A stretch of 64,000 bases of DNA, from assembly GCF_001278845.1 (NCBI RefSeq), contig NZ_CP012590.1, positions 558,001-622,000 of the forward strand. The letters run 5' to 3'. The stretch's first letter is position 1, and each line of letters opens with the position of its first letter. The translations under genes were made by a program, and so were the position numbers. This document shows, in pieces, positions 1-11,308 of the stretch. Origin of the DNA: Actinomyces sp. oral taxon 414 (lineage in GTDB: Bacteria; Actinomycetota; Actinomycetes; Actinomycetales; Actinomycetaceae). The notes below the pieces were generated by a model. It was not told where the DNA came from. It searched no databases and saw nothing but the letters and a program-made list of their open reading frames with translations.

Positions 1-476
1 CCGGTGCGGACTACTTCGCCTCCCGCTACGCCATGCGCACCATGCGCTGGGGCGGTGTCATCCTCCTGCTGTTCATCGTCTGGCACATCCTCCAGTTCAC
101 CACCCTGACGCTGACGCCCGGCGGCCACTACGAGCACGGGCGCGCGTACATGAACATGTACTACGGCTTCCAGCTGTGGTGGGTCTACCTCATCTACCTC
201 GTCGCCCTGGCCGCCCTGTGCCTGCACGTGTGGCACGGCGTGTGGTCCGCGTTGCAGACCCTGGGCGCCACCCGCGGCGACACCGTCCCCTTCATCCGGC
301 TCATCGCCTTCGTCGTCGCCTTCGGCCTGTTCGCCTGCTTCATGGCGGTGCCCACGGCCATCTTCTGCGGCTGGGTGGACCCGCCCATGGCCGCCGCCGA
401 CTACTACCCGCAGCTGTGCGACGCGATCGGCTCGTCCGCCGAGCAGTTCGCCCAGTGCGCCGCGCTGACCCACTGA
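1..476 (+). CDS. sdhC: Succinate dehydrogenase cytochrome b558 subunit (5' truncated by window)
   Basis: The gene enters from the left edge; reading from base 3 gives an open frame to the TGA at 474-476. The visible C-terminal part has three hydrophobic helices (starting near GVILLLFIVWH, YLIYLVALAALCLHVWH and LIAFVVAFGLFACFMAVP). Histidines within the first two (IVWHILQF, LHVWHGVW) fit the axial haem ligands of the b558-type SdhC family, a di-haem membrane anchor that passes electrons from SdhB to menaquinone. It lies 14 nt upstream of sdhA and clearly heads the sdhCAB operon; no sdhD is present, as expected for this type. The true start lies outside the window. Confidence 0.93.
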   Translation, partial: GADYFASRYAMRTMRWGGVILLLFIVWHILQFTTLTLTPGGHYEHGRAYMNMYYGFQLWWVYLIYLVALAALCLHVWHGVWSALQTLGATRGDTVPFIRLIAFVVAFGLFACFMAVPTAIFCGWVDPPMAAADYYPQLCDAIGSSAEQFAQCAALTH

Positions 477-490
477 CCGAGAGCGAGTGA

Positions 491-2490
<2,000 letters not shown>

Positions 2491-2494
<4 letters not shown>

Positions 2495-3264
2495 ACATCA
2501 AGCTCAAGATCTGGCGCCAGAAGAACCAGGACTCCAAGGGGCGCTTCGAGACCTACTCGATGTCCGGCATCGAGGAGCACATGAGCTTCCTGGAGGTCCT
2601 GGACCTGCTCAACGAGCAGCTCTTCCAGGCCGGCGAGGAACCCGTCGCCTTCGACTCGGACTGCCGCGAGGGTATCTGCGGCCAGTGCGGCGTGGTCATC
2701 AACGGGCAGGCCCACGGGCCGATCCGCTCCACCACCTGCCAGCTGCACATGCGCCACCTGGCCGAGGACCCCTCCTTCAAGGACGGCGACACCATTACCA
2801 TCGAGCCGTGGCGCTCCACCGGCTTCCCGGTCCTCAAGGACCTCATTGTGGACCGTTCCGCCCTGGACCGCATCGTCCAGGCCGGCGGCTACATCTCGGT
2901 CAACACCGGGGCGGCCCCCGAGGCCCACTCGGTGCCCGTGCAGAAGGAGAAGGCGGACGCCGCCTTCGAGGCCGCCGCCTGCATCGGCTGCGGCGCCTGC
3001 GTGGCCGCCTGCCCCAACGCCTCGGCCATGCTGTTCACGGGGGCGAAGATCTCCCACCTGGGGCTGCTGCCGCAGGGTCAGCCCGAGCGCCTGGCGCGCG
3101 TGGTGGGTATGCTCAGTCAGCACGACGCCGAGGGCTTCGGCGGCTGCACGAACATTGGCGAGTGCGCGGCCGTGTGCCCCAAGTCGGTGCCCCTGGAGGT
3201 CATTACCCGGCTCAATCGCGACCTGGGTCACGCCCTGTGGAAGGGGCAGAGGGCGCACGCCTGA
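2491..3264 (+). CDS. sdhB: Succinate dehydrogenase iron-sulfur subunit
   Basis: 257 aa from the GTG at 2491, which overlaps the sdhA stop (GTGA). The N-terminal ferredoxin domain carries a [2Fe-2S] set at Cys58, Cys63, Cys66 and Cys83. The C-terminal domain has [13 protein letters not shown] (Cys164, 167, 170, 174) and [12 protein letters not shown] (Cys219, 225, 229), matching the [4Fe-4S] and [3Fe-4S] ligands. It relays electrons from the flavin of SdhA to the haem or quinone of SdhC. Longer in-frame starts lie inside sdhA and are not credible. Confidence 0.97.
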
Positions 3265-3300
3265 GTCCCGCACGCCTTCGGGGCGGACCCGGTCGAGGGC

Positions 3301-3313
3301 TAGGCTGTGCGCG
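3301..3313 (+). promoter_or_regulatory. Leaderless promoter of tsaD
   Basis: TAGGCT (3301-3306) is followed by six bases and then the GTG at 3313, with no Shine-Dalgarno. A -10 hexamer at this distance would place the transcript start on the initiation codon. No clear -35 is seen. Confidence 0.5.
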
Positions 3314-4359
3314 TGAGCGAGCCACTGATCCTGGGCATTGAGTCCACCTGCGACGAGACCGGCGCGGCGCTGGTGCGCGGGCGCGAGCTGCTGGGCGACG
3401 CCGTGGCCACATCCATGGACACCCACGCGCGCTTCGGCGGCATCATCCCCGAAATCGCCTCCCGCGCCCACCTGGAGTCCCTCGTCCCCGTGCTCGACGC
3501 CGCCCTGGAGCGCGCCGGCGCCGCCCTGGAGGATGTCGACGTCGTCGCCGTGAGCGCCGGCCCCGGCCTCATCGGCTCCCTCACGGTCGGCGTCTCGGCC
3601 GCTAAGGCCCTGGCCGCCTGCCTGGGTGCGCCGATCTACGGCGTCAACCACGTCATCGGGCACCTGGCCGTCGACGAGCTCGTGGACGGGCCGCTGCCCG
3701 AGCGTTTCATCGGCCTGGTCGTCTCCGGCGGGCACTCCAGCATTGTGAGCGTGGGCGATATCGCCGCCGACGTCGTCGAGCTGGGCGGCACGCTCGACGA
3801 CGCCGCCGGGGAGGCCTTTGACAAGGTCGGCCGGCTGCTGGGCCTGCCCTACCCCGGCGGGCCGCACGTGGACCGCCTCTCGCAGGCCGGCGACCGGGAG
3901 GCGATCCGTTTCCCGCGCGGCCTGGCCGCCGGCAAGGACAAGGAGCGCCACCGCTACGACTTCTCCTTCTCCGGACTCAAGACGGCGGTGGCCCGCTACG
4001 TGGAGTCCCTTGAAGAGGCCGGGCGCCAGGTCCCCCGGGCCGACGTGTGCGCCGCCTTCTGCGAGGCCGTCAACGACTCGCTGACCGCCAAGGCCGTGCG
4101 GGCCTGCCTGGACACCGGCTGCGACACCCTCGTCATCGGCGGCGGCTTCTCCGCCAACTCCCGCCTGCGCGCCCTGGCCGCCGAGCGCTGCGAGGCGGCC
4201 GGCCTGAAGCTCCGGGTGCCGCCGCTGCGCTACTGCACGGACAACGGCGCCCAGATCGCGGCGCTGGGCGCCGCCGCCGTGCGCGCCGGGCTCGCCCCCA
4301 GCCCCCTGGGCTTCGCCCCCGACTCGGGCATGCCCCTGGATCTGGTCGTCGCCCGCTGA
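3313..4359 (+). CDS. tsaD: tRNA N6-threonylcarbamoyladenosine transferase TsaD
   Basis: 348 aa of the ASKHA (actin-like) Kae1/TsaD fold. The start [12 protein letters not shown], the metal-binding NHVIGHL (His113, His117) and SGGHSS are diagnostic. TsaD transfers the threonylcarbamoyl group from its adenylate to A37 of ANN-decoding tRNAs, with TsaB and TsaE. A GTG at 3307 is also in frame, but it directly touches the -10 hexamer; the GTG at 3313 is preferred because it fits a leaderless transcript. It is transcribed towards the ligase gene on the other strand. Confidence 0.97.
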   Translation: MSEPLILGIESTCDETGAALVRGRELLGDAVATSMDTHARFGGIIPEIASRAHLESLVPVLDAALERAGAALEDVDVVAVSAGPGLIGSLTVGVSAAKALAACLGAPIYGVNHVIGHLAVDELVDGPLPERFIGLVVSGGHSSIVSVGDIAADVVELGGTLDDAAGEAFDKVGRLLGLPYPGGPHVDRLSQAGDREAIRFPRGLAAGKDKERHRYDFSFSGLKTAVARYVESLEEAGRQVPRADVCAAFCEAVNDSLTAKAVRACLDTGCDTLVIGGGFSANSRLRALAAERCEAAGLKLRVPPLRYCTDNGAQIAALGAAAVRAGLAPSPLGFAPDSGMPLDLVVAR

Positions 4360-4364
4360 AAGGG

Positions 4365-4385
4365 CCGCCCCGCGCTCGGGGGCGG
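4365..4385. terminator. Short GC hairpin between convergent genes
   Basis: CCGCCCC (4365-4371) pairs with GGGGCGG (4379-4385) across a 7-nt loop, between the stops of tsaD and the convergent ligase gene. It has no T-tract, as is usual in high-GC actinobacteria. It may serve both strands. Confidence 0.4.
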
Positions 4386-4393
4386 ACCCGGGC

Positions 4394-5572
4394 TCAGCGG
4401 GACTGGGCGAGCACCTCGGTGGGCAGCAGGGGCCGCCCGGCGCGCAGCTCGGCCTGCATGAGGCGCACGGCCGCCTCGTGGGCGCCCCCGGCCGCCCCCA
4501 CCGCCGCCAGCTGGCGCTGGTAGGAGGCGCCGACGTCGAGCGTGGCCCGCACGCCGGCCAGCTCGGCCGAGCACCCCAGGTCGGAGGCCACCGGCTCGAG
4601 CTCGGCGAGCATGCGCGCCACGGTCTCGGTCACGGGCTCCTCATGGCCCCGGGAGTCGACAATGAGAATGGCCTCCATGCCGTAGCGCGCCGAGCGCCAC
4701 TTGTTCTCCGCCACGTACCAGTCGGGCAGGACGTCGAGCTCCTCGCCGCGGTCCAGGCGCCGGGAGAAGTCCTCCACGAGGCACTGGGTGAGGGCGGCCA
4801 CGCCGGCCAGCTCGGTGAGGTTGGTGGCCGCGTCGCAGGCGCGCACCTCGATGGTGCCCAGGCGCGGGGAGGGGCGCACATCCCAGCGCACCTCGGTGAA
4901 GTCCTCGATGACGCCGGTGTGGACCATGTCCCCCGCGTAGGCCTCCAGCTCCTCCCAGGAGTCGAACTGGTGGGGTGCGCCCGCGGTGGGCAGCTGCTGG
5001 AACATCATCGCCCGGTTGTCCGCGTAGCCCGTGTCCGTCCCGGCCCAGAAGGGGGAGGAGGCGCTCAGGCACTGCAGGTGGGCGGTGCGGGTGAGCAGGG
5101 CTCGCAGGATCGGCAGGACCTTGGCGCGCTGCTCCACCCCGACGTGGACGTGGGTGCCGAAGATGAGCATCTGGTGGCCCCACAGCCGGGTGCGGTCCAC
5201 CAGCCGGGCATAGCGCTCGGCGTCGGTCACCTTCTGCACCAGGGGGTCGGCGAAGGGATGCGTGCCGGCGCTGGCCAGGTCCACCCGCAGCGGCCCGGTC
5301 ACCGGCAGGAGGCGGTCGTAGGCCAGGGCGATGTCCTCAATGCACTCGGCCACGGTGCGCCGGGCGCCCGAGACGAGCTCGACGGTGTTGAGCATCATCT
5401 CCCCGTGGATATGGGGGTCGTCGCCCACCAGGGTCAGGATCTCCGCCGCGCACTGGCGCAGGTCGAGGCTGTCGCGGTCCACGAGCTGGAGCTCCCACTC
5501 GATGCCGAGCGTCGAGCGCGGCGAGTCGGCGAAGACCAGGGGGACGCGGTGGGCGGGGGGAGTGAGCGGCAT
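4394..5572 (-). CDS. Carboxylate-amine ligase, YbdK / glutamate-cysteine ligase type 2 family
   Basis: 392 aa from the ATG at 5572, preceded by GGAGGGCCC. GIEWELQLVD near the N-terminus and FGTHVHVGVE are typical of the GCS2 fold, which binds ATP/Mg and joins an amino acid to a carboxylate. Members have weak glutamate-cysteine ligase activity in vitro; the physiological substrate is often unknown. An upstream in-frame extension into the methyltransferase gene is rejected because this ATG has a good ribosome-binding site. It starts 10 nt after the stop of the upstream methyltransferase gene, so the two are probably co-transcribed. Confidence 0.85.
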   Translation of the reverse strand: MPLTPPAHRVPLVFADSPRSTLGIEWELQLVDRDSLDLRQCAAEILTLVGDDPHIHGEMMLNTVELVSGARRTVAECIEDIALAYDRLLPVTGPLRVDLASAGTHPFADPLVQKVTDAERYARLVDRTRLWGHQMLIFGTHVHVGVEQRAKVLPILRALLTRTAHLQCLSASSPFWAGTDTGYADNRAMMFQQLPTAGAPHQFDSWEELEAYAGDMVHTGVIEDFTEVRWDVRPSPRLGTIEVRACDAATNLTELAGVAALTQCLVEDFSRRLDRGEELDVLPDWYVAENKWRSARYGMEAILIVDSRGHEEPVTETVARMLAELEPVASDLGCSAELAGVRATLDVGASYQRQLAAVGAAGGAHEAAVRLMQAELRAGRPLLPTEVLAQSR

Positions 5573-5582
5573 GGGCCCTCCT

Positions 5583-6929
5583 CTAGAGTCGGGAGTCGGC
5601 GGGGGACGGGTCGGCGGCCGGACCCGGTTCCGCCTCCCGCTGTGGGTCCGCCTGGGCGGGCTCGACGACAATGACGGCGCCCCTCGCCCCGCCCGGCCCG
5701 CCCAGGCGCGTGAGCACCCAGGTCTCGCCCGCATCGCCGCGCGGACGCACCGCCAGGCGCAGCGCGTCGGGGGAGACGTCGACGCCACGCTTGCGGATCT
5801 CCAGGCGGCCAATGCCCCGCTCGCGGACCCGGGCCTTGAGGGCCTTGAGGTGCAGCGGCAGGACCTCCCTCACGCGCCAGGAGCGCATGAAGGGGGCCAG
5901 GACCGCCGGCGGGAGCGCGTCGCCGGTGAGGTAGGCGATGCGCCGGGCCACGGGCGCCGCCCCCGTCCGCCGCGCCAGCTCGGCCACGAGCCCGGCGCGA
6001 ATGGCGGCGCCGTCGGGCTCGTGCAGGTAGGCCCCCAGGTCCGACGGCGCCGCGATCGGCTCGAGCTGGGTTGGCGGGGAGGAAGGATCGGAGCAGGCGG
6101 GATCGACCAGGAGGTGGGTTCGCACCTCGCCGTCCCGCTGCGGGTCGGGACGCAGCACGAGCGCGGAGCGGCCGGGCCCCTCGGGGGCCAGCGGCCCGCA
6201 CCAGATGGCGGCCTCGACGACGTCCCCGGCCACGCTCACCCACTGCACGTGCGAGTCGGAGGGCAGGATCTCGTGATCGATGCCCGGAGCGACCTTGGCG
6301 CCCACGGCGTCCACCCGCTCGCGCAGCGCCAGGACGGAGCCCAGCGGCGGCGACCACCCCCCGGGGTCGGCGATGCGCCGCCCGGCACGGCGCCGAGAGG
6401 GGTCGGCGAAGACGGCGTCGACGCCCTCGGCCTCCAGGTCGACGGCGAGCGCATCGGCGCAGCGGACTTCGACGTCCTCGAAGGTCATGAGATTGACCGT
6501 GGCCAGGGCCGCCGTCGTCTCATCGCGCTCGACGGCGAGCACCCTCAGGCCCAGCCCGGCCAGGGCCACGGCGTCCCCCCCGATGCCGCAGCCCAGGTCG
6601 GCCACGCGGTGAACGCCGGCGCGCGCGTAGCGGGCGGCGTGGTGGGCGGCCACCGACAGGCGGGTGGCCTGCTCCAGGCCGTCATGGGTGAAGAGCATCT
6701 GGGAGGCGAAGGGCCCGAACTTGGCGGCGGCCCGGGCGCGCAGGCGCTGCTGGGTCAGGGCGGCGGCCACAAGATCGCCCGGGTTCCCCTGGGAGCGCAA
6801 CTCCTCGGCCAGGGCCGGGGCGGTGGCCTCGTCGTAGTCGGGCAGGGAGCGCAGCAGGGCCCAGCCCTGCGGGGTGAGCAGTTGAGCGAGGTGGTCGGCG
6901 GGTGTCGAGTCATCCATCGGCTCGATCAT
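5583..6929 (-). CDS. Class I SAM-dependent methyltransferase with THUMP-like C-terminal domain
   Basis: 448 aa. The central motif VADLGCGIGGDAVALAGL (about residues 109-126) is the SAM-binding loop, followed by an acidic residue in AVERDE and the motif-IV-like FADPSRR. The C-terminal part (about 320-420, RIAYLTGD ... EIRKRGVDVSPDAL) resembles the THUMP-like domain found fused to such enzymes, which suggests an RNA substrate. The exact substrate is unknown. It probably forms a two-gene operon with the downstream ligase. Confidence 0.8.
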   Translation of the reverse strand: MIEPMDDSTPADHLAQLLTPQGWALLRSLPDYDEATAPALAEELRSQGNPGDLVAAALTQQRLRARAAAKFGPFASQMLFTHDGLEQATRLSVAAHHAARYARAGVHRVADLGCGIGGDAVALAGLGLRVLAVERDETTAALATVNLMTFEDVEVRCADALAVDLEAEGVDAVFADPSRRRAGRRIADPGGWSPPLGSVLALRERVDAVGAKVAPGIDHEILPSDSHVQWVSVAGDVVEAAIWCGPLAPEGPGRSALVLRPDPQRDGEVRTHLLVDPACSDPSSPPTQLEPIAAPSDLGAYLHEPDGAAIRAGLVAELARRTGAAPVARRIAYLTGDALPPAVLAPFMRSWRVREVLPLHLKALKARVRERGIGRLEIRKRGVDVSPDALRLAVRPRGDAGETWVLTRLGGPGGARGAVIVVEPAQADPQREAEPGPAADPSPADSRL

Positions 6930-7082
6930 GGCACGGCCCGCGGGCGCGGCGGCGAAGGCGGTCGGCGTGGGGAGTGGGACCCGTCACGACCCGGGGGCCG
7001 CCGTCCGGCGGCTACAGTGGCGGCGCCCGGACGCCTTGTAAGGATCCGCCGCGGCGGCGCGCCCGGGAGGAAGGCGGTACTC

Positions 7083-7847
7083 GTGGTGGCATGGTCCCAG
7101 CGGTTGCGGTCATGGGCCCCATGGCTGCGGTCAGGAGCTCGGAGACTGCGGTCGGGGGCCCAGTGGCTGTGGCGGCGGAGGACGAGGGCGGTCATCGGCG
7201 TCGTCGTCTGCCTGACCGTGCTCGTCGTCTCGGCCAACGCCTGGATCTGGGGCGCCAGCGCCGGTCGGATCCAGGAGCTGGGGGCGCCGGACGACACCGC
7301 CACCGCCCCGGTGGCCATTGTCCTGGGGGCCGCCGTCCGACCCTCCGGCGAGCCCTCGCCGTGGCTGCGCTACCGCCTCGACACCGCCGCCCGCCTGTAC
7401 CGCTCCGGACGGGTGGAGGCCCTGCTCGTGTCGGGGGACAACGGGCAGGAGAACTACAACGAACCGGTCGCCATGCGCCGCTACCTGGTGGCCGCGGGGA
7501 TCCCCGACGAGGCGATCGCCCTGGACTACGCGGGCTTCGACACCTACGACACCTGCGTGCGGGCGCGCCGGATCTTCGGCGTGACACGGGCCATTATCGT
7601 CACCCAGGACTTCCACGAGCCGCGGGCCGTGTCGGTGTGCCGGGCGGCAGGGATCGAGGCCAGCGGAGTGGCCGACACCCTGGCGAGGAACAACCGGGGC
7701 ACCTGGACGTTCAGCTGGCTGCGGGAGCGGGTGGCGGCGGTCAAGGCGGCCTGGGACGTGCTGAGCGGGCGCGAGCCGCTCCTGGGCCGCCGCGAGACGA
7801 GCGTGACAGATGCGATCGCCTGGACACGGGCGCACCGGACGTCGTGA
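7083..7847 (+). CDS. SanA/YdcF-like (DUF218) membrane-anchored protein
   Basis: About 254 aa from GTG at 7083 (or 7086), with GGGAGGAAGG about 10 nt upstream. A basic N-terminal segment precedes one transmembrane helix (AVIGVVVCLTVLVVSANAW), then an extracytoplasmic DUF218 domain: VAIVLGAAV, LLVSGDNG, RRYLVAAGIPDEAI, CVRARRIFGV, IIVTQDFHEPRA. SanA of E. coli belongs to this family and affects envelope permeability to vancomycin; the chemistry is unknown. The N-terminus contains three heptads (LRSWAPW, LRSGARR, LRSGAQW) encoded by a 21-bp tandem DNA repeat, which looks like local expansion. It points away from the methyltransferase gene. Confidence 0.8.
   Translation: MVAWSQRLRSWAPWLRSGARRLRSGAQWLWRRRTRAVIGVVVCLTVLVVSANAWIWGASAGRIQELGAPDDTATAPVAIVLGAAVRPSGEPSPWLRYRLDTAARLYRSGRVEALLVSGDNGQENYNEPVAMRRYLVAAGIPDEAIALDYAGFDTYDTCVRARRIFGVTRAIIVTQDFHEPRAVSVCRAAGIEASGVADTLARNNRGTWTFSWLRERVAAVKAAWDVLSGREPLLGRRETSVTDAIAWTRAHRTS
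7105..7167 (+). repeat. Three tandem 21-bp units inside the SanA-like gene
   Basis: Units begin with TGCGGTC at 7105, 7126 and 7147, a period of exactly 21 bp, so each unit adds seven residues (LRSxAxx) just before the transmembrane helix. The copies are diverged. Confidence 0.7.
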
Positions 7848-7934
7848 CGGCCGGTGCGCCATGGCGGCGCGCACCGCGCTCGCGGCGGCCGGGGAGGGGC
7901 CTGTGCACGCCGTCGGCGAACCCGGGGACCAGAT

Positions 7935-7961
7935 CTGGCACTCGCGTTGACTGAGTGCTAA
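7935..7961 (+). promoter_or_regulatory. CIRCE operator (HrcA site) of groES
   Basis: CTGGCACTC (7935-7943), a 9-nt spacer and GAGTGCTAA (7953-7961) match the CIRCE inverted repeat TTAGCACTC-N9-GAGTGCTAA, with two changes in the left arm. It lies about 160 nt before groES. The promoter -35 box lies inside the spacer, so HrcA binding would occlude RNA polymerase. Confidence 0.88.
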
Positions 7962-7976
7962 CGGCGCGCGTACATT
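7947..7976 (+). promoter_or_regulatory. groES promoter
   Basis: TTGACT (7947-7952), an 18-nt spacer, then TACATT (7971-7976). The -35 box overlaps CIRCE. This implies a leader of about 140 nt before groES. Confidence 0.7.
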
Positions 7977-8120
7977 CCTCGTCAGACGCGGAGCCCGTGC
8001 GGCCCCGCGGCACGCGCCCTCGGCGCTGACGGACCGACCCCCGCGACGGCGGACCGGCACCGTCAGGACGCGTATCCAGTTACCACTCGTACGCTGAAGA
8101 AGCGAGAAGGGGAGGACGCC

Positions 8121-8417
8121 ATGGCGATCTCCATCAAGCCGCTCGAGGACCGCATTGTCGTCCAGACGCTCGAGGCCGAGCAGACCACCGCCTCCGGCCT
8201 GGTCATTCCGGACACCGCCAAGGAGAAGCCGCAGGAGGGCAAGGTCCTGGCCGTGGGCCCCGGCCGCGTGGACGACTCCGGCAAGCGCATCCCGGTCGAC
8301 GTCGCCGAGGGCGACGTGGTCATCTACTCCAAGTACGGCGGCACCGAGATCAAGTACCAGGGTGAGGAGTATCTCATCCTCTCCGCGCGCGACGTCCTGG
8401 CCGTCGTCACCAAGTGA
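8121..8417 (+). CDS. groES: Co-chaperonin GroES (10 kDa)
   Basis: 98 aa, full length for the family. [15 protein letters not shown] and the mobile-loop region [19 protein letters not shown] are diagnostic, as is the C-terminal [21 protein letters not shown]. GroES caps the GroEL cage. The start is preceded by GAAGGGGAGGACGCC. It is monocistronic here: groEL does not follow, and a strong hairpin and the convergent whiB gene come next. A groEL must lie elsewhere in the genome, as in many actinobacteria. Confidence 0.98.
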   Translation: MAISIKPLEDRIVVQTLEAEQTTASGLVIPDTAKEKPQEGKVLAVGPGRVDDSGKRIPVDVAEGDVVIYSKYGGTEIKYQGEEYLILSARDVLAVVTK

Positions 8418-8459
8418 CGCGCTGCGGGCGCGACATCCCGCTCCGGCGGCGCTAGCGCC

Positions 8460-8512
8460 GTCGGGGCGGGCGGGGCCGGGAGGCGATGCCCTCCGTCCCC
8501 GCCCGCCCCGAC
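8460..8512. terminator. Hairpin terminator between groES and whiB
   Basis: A 16-bp perfect stem (8460-8475 with 8497-8512, all G/C except one pair) around a 21-nt loop, between two convergent genes. A small palindrome GGCGCTAGCGCC adjoins it on the left. Confidence 0.75.
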
Positions 8513-8561
8513 GCGCGAGCCCCGATACGCCGGTGGCCGTGAAAGCCGCCCCGCACCGGTC

Positions 8562-8867
8562 TCAGGCGACCGGTGGATCTCGGTGGCGCTGCTCCTGGCG
8601 CGCGATCTGGGCGCGCCGCTCCTCCTCGGTCAGGCCGCCCCACACGCCGTAGGGCTCGTGGGTGGCCAGGGCGTGCTCGCGGCAATTGATGATCACCGGA
8701 CAGGTGGCGCACACGGCCTTCGCGCTCTCGTCGCGTCGGCGTCGGGAACTTCCTCGCTCGCCCTCCGGATGGAAGAAGATCGAGGAGTCCATCCCCAGGC
8801 AGGCGCCCTGGTACTGCCACTCCCACAACGCCGTGATCGGGCCAGGCTGCCGTGAACGTTCAGGCAT
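8562..8867 (-). CDS. WhiB-family iron-sulfur transcription factor (WhiB3/WhiD-like)
   Basis: 101 aa. Four conserved cysteines (Cys23, Cys53, Cys56, Cys62, the last three in CATCPVIINC) would bind a [4Fe-4S] cluster. GVWGG at about 74-78 and the basic C-terminus are family hallmarks. The segment ACLGMDSSIFFHPEGERG is closest, from memory, to the WhiB3/WhiD branch, which links redox state to gene control. A run of basic residues (SSRRRRDE) separates the first Cys from the others. The ribosome-binding site AGGAGGG lies about 10 nt before the ATG. The short region upstream is shared with guaB, which is divergent. Confidence 0.93.
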   Translation of the reverse strand: MPERSRQPGPITALWEWQYQGACLGMDSSIFFHPEGERGSSRRRRDESAKAVCATCPVIINCREHALATHEPYGVWGGLTEEERRAQIARQEQRHRDPPVA

Positions 8868-8908
8868 GACGCGGATCCCTCCTCGACGGGCGTCAGACGT
8901 CTAGATGA

Positions 8909-10588
<1,680 letters not shown>

Positions 10589-10830
10589 GGGGGCGGGGCC
10601 GCGGACCACGAGATCGCCGGCCCCGTTCCCGCTGCGCGCCCCCGCGGCCCCCGCTGGTCGTGGTCGTTGCGGAGCCCGGCGCCGGCTCCGCCCCGGAAGG
10701 TTATTCCGGAGGTGTCCGGGGGCGTCGAGTCTTCCTCGTCGGGAGTGGTCGGGGTGGGGTCGGTGGGGAGGGCGCGTTCTGCGGCCGGTTCGCCGGCCCC
10801 CGGCCCGTCGTCCTCCGCGAGCTGTTCTTC

Positions 10831-10903
10831 CGCGAGCGCGTAGGTTTCTAGTCGAACGCGCAGGCGGGAGGTGCGCGTTCGACTAGAAACCTACGCGCTC
10901 GCG
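10831..10903. repeat. Perfect 30-bp inverted repeat (hairpin) inside copy A
   Basis: 10831-10860 and 10874-10903 are exact reverse complements, separated by a 13-nt loop. The core AGGTTTCTAGTCGAA is poorer in G+C than its surroundings. It is too perfect for chance and would form a very stable RNA or cruciform. Confidence 0.9.
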
Positions 10904-11120
10904 AAGGATCGGGGGCGTCCCGGCGGGGTCCGGGGATGGGCGAGCCCCCCGGGACCGGTCTGGGCGCCGGGACCGGTCCGGGTGTGGCGGTGTCCTTCCC
11001 GGACCGGCGCTCCCACGGGCCCGGAGGAGTCGACGGGCCCGTGGGAGGTTGTCCAGGCGGGCGCCAGGCCCGCCGCCCGACCGGTGACCGCCCCACCCGG
11101 CTGGCCCGAAGGCGCCGGCT

Positions 11121-11238
11121 GTCCAAATCTGCCACAAAGGCCCCGATCGAGCCGGAACGCCGGAAGAGAATCGTTGATATTCCGCGCTTCTGTTCGCCGT
11201 CGATCCCGGCCCAGGGCGTCTTTGTGGCAGATTTGGAC
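11121..11238. repeat. 19-bp inverted repeat with 80-nt conserved loop (core of copy A)
   Basis: GTCCAAATCTGCCACAAAG (11121-11139) and its exact complement (11220-11238) flank an 80-nt loop holding GAATCGTTGATATTCCGCG. Copy B has identical arms at 34542-34560 and 34641-34659 and the same loop length. Confidence 0.9.
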
Positions 11239-11308
11239 ACGCCGCCACCCCGATCCGCCCCAGGAGTCCCACCCGCCCCACGCGGACACACCCAGAATAA
11301 CCTTCCGG

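Larger units (their letters stand above)
10693..11308. mobile_element. Structured repeat element, copy A (616 bp, noncoding)
   Basis: The ends are a perfect 14-bp inverted repeat: CCGGAAGGTTATTC (10693-10706) and GAATAACCTTCCGG (11295-11308). Inside are several palindromes, including a 30-bp hairpin and a 19-bp inverted repeat with an 80-nt loop that is shared with copy B at 34193-34726. No convincing gene lies within. The right end abuts the stop codon of the next (minus-strand) gene. It fills the whole gap between guaB and that gene. A MITE-like, non-autonomous element is inferred; no transposase with these ends is present in the window. Confidence 0.7.
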
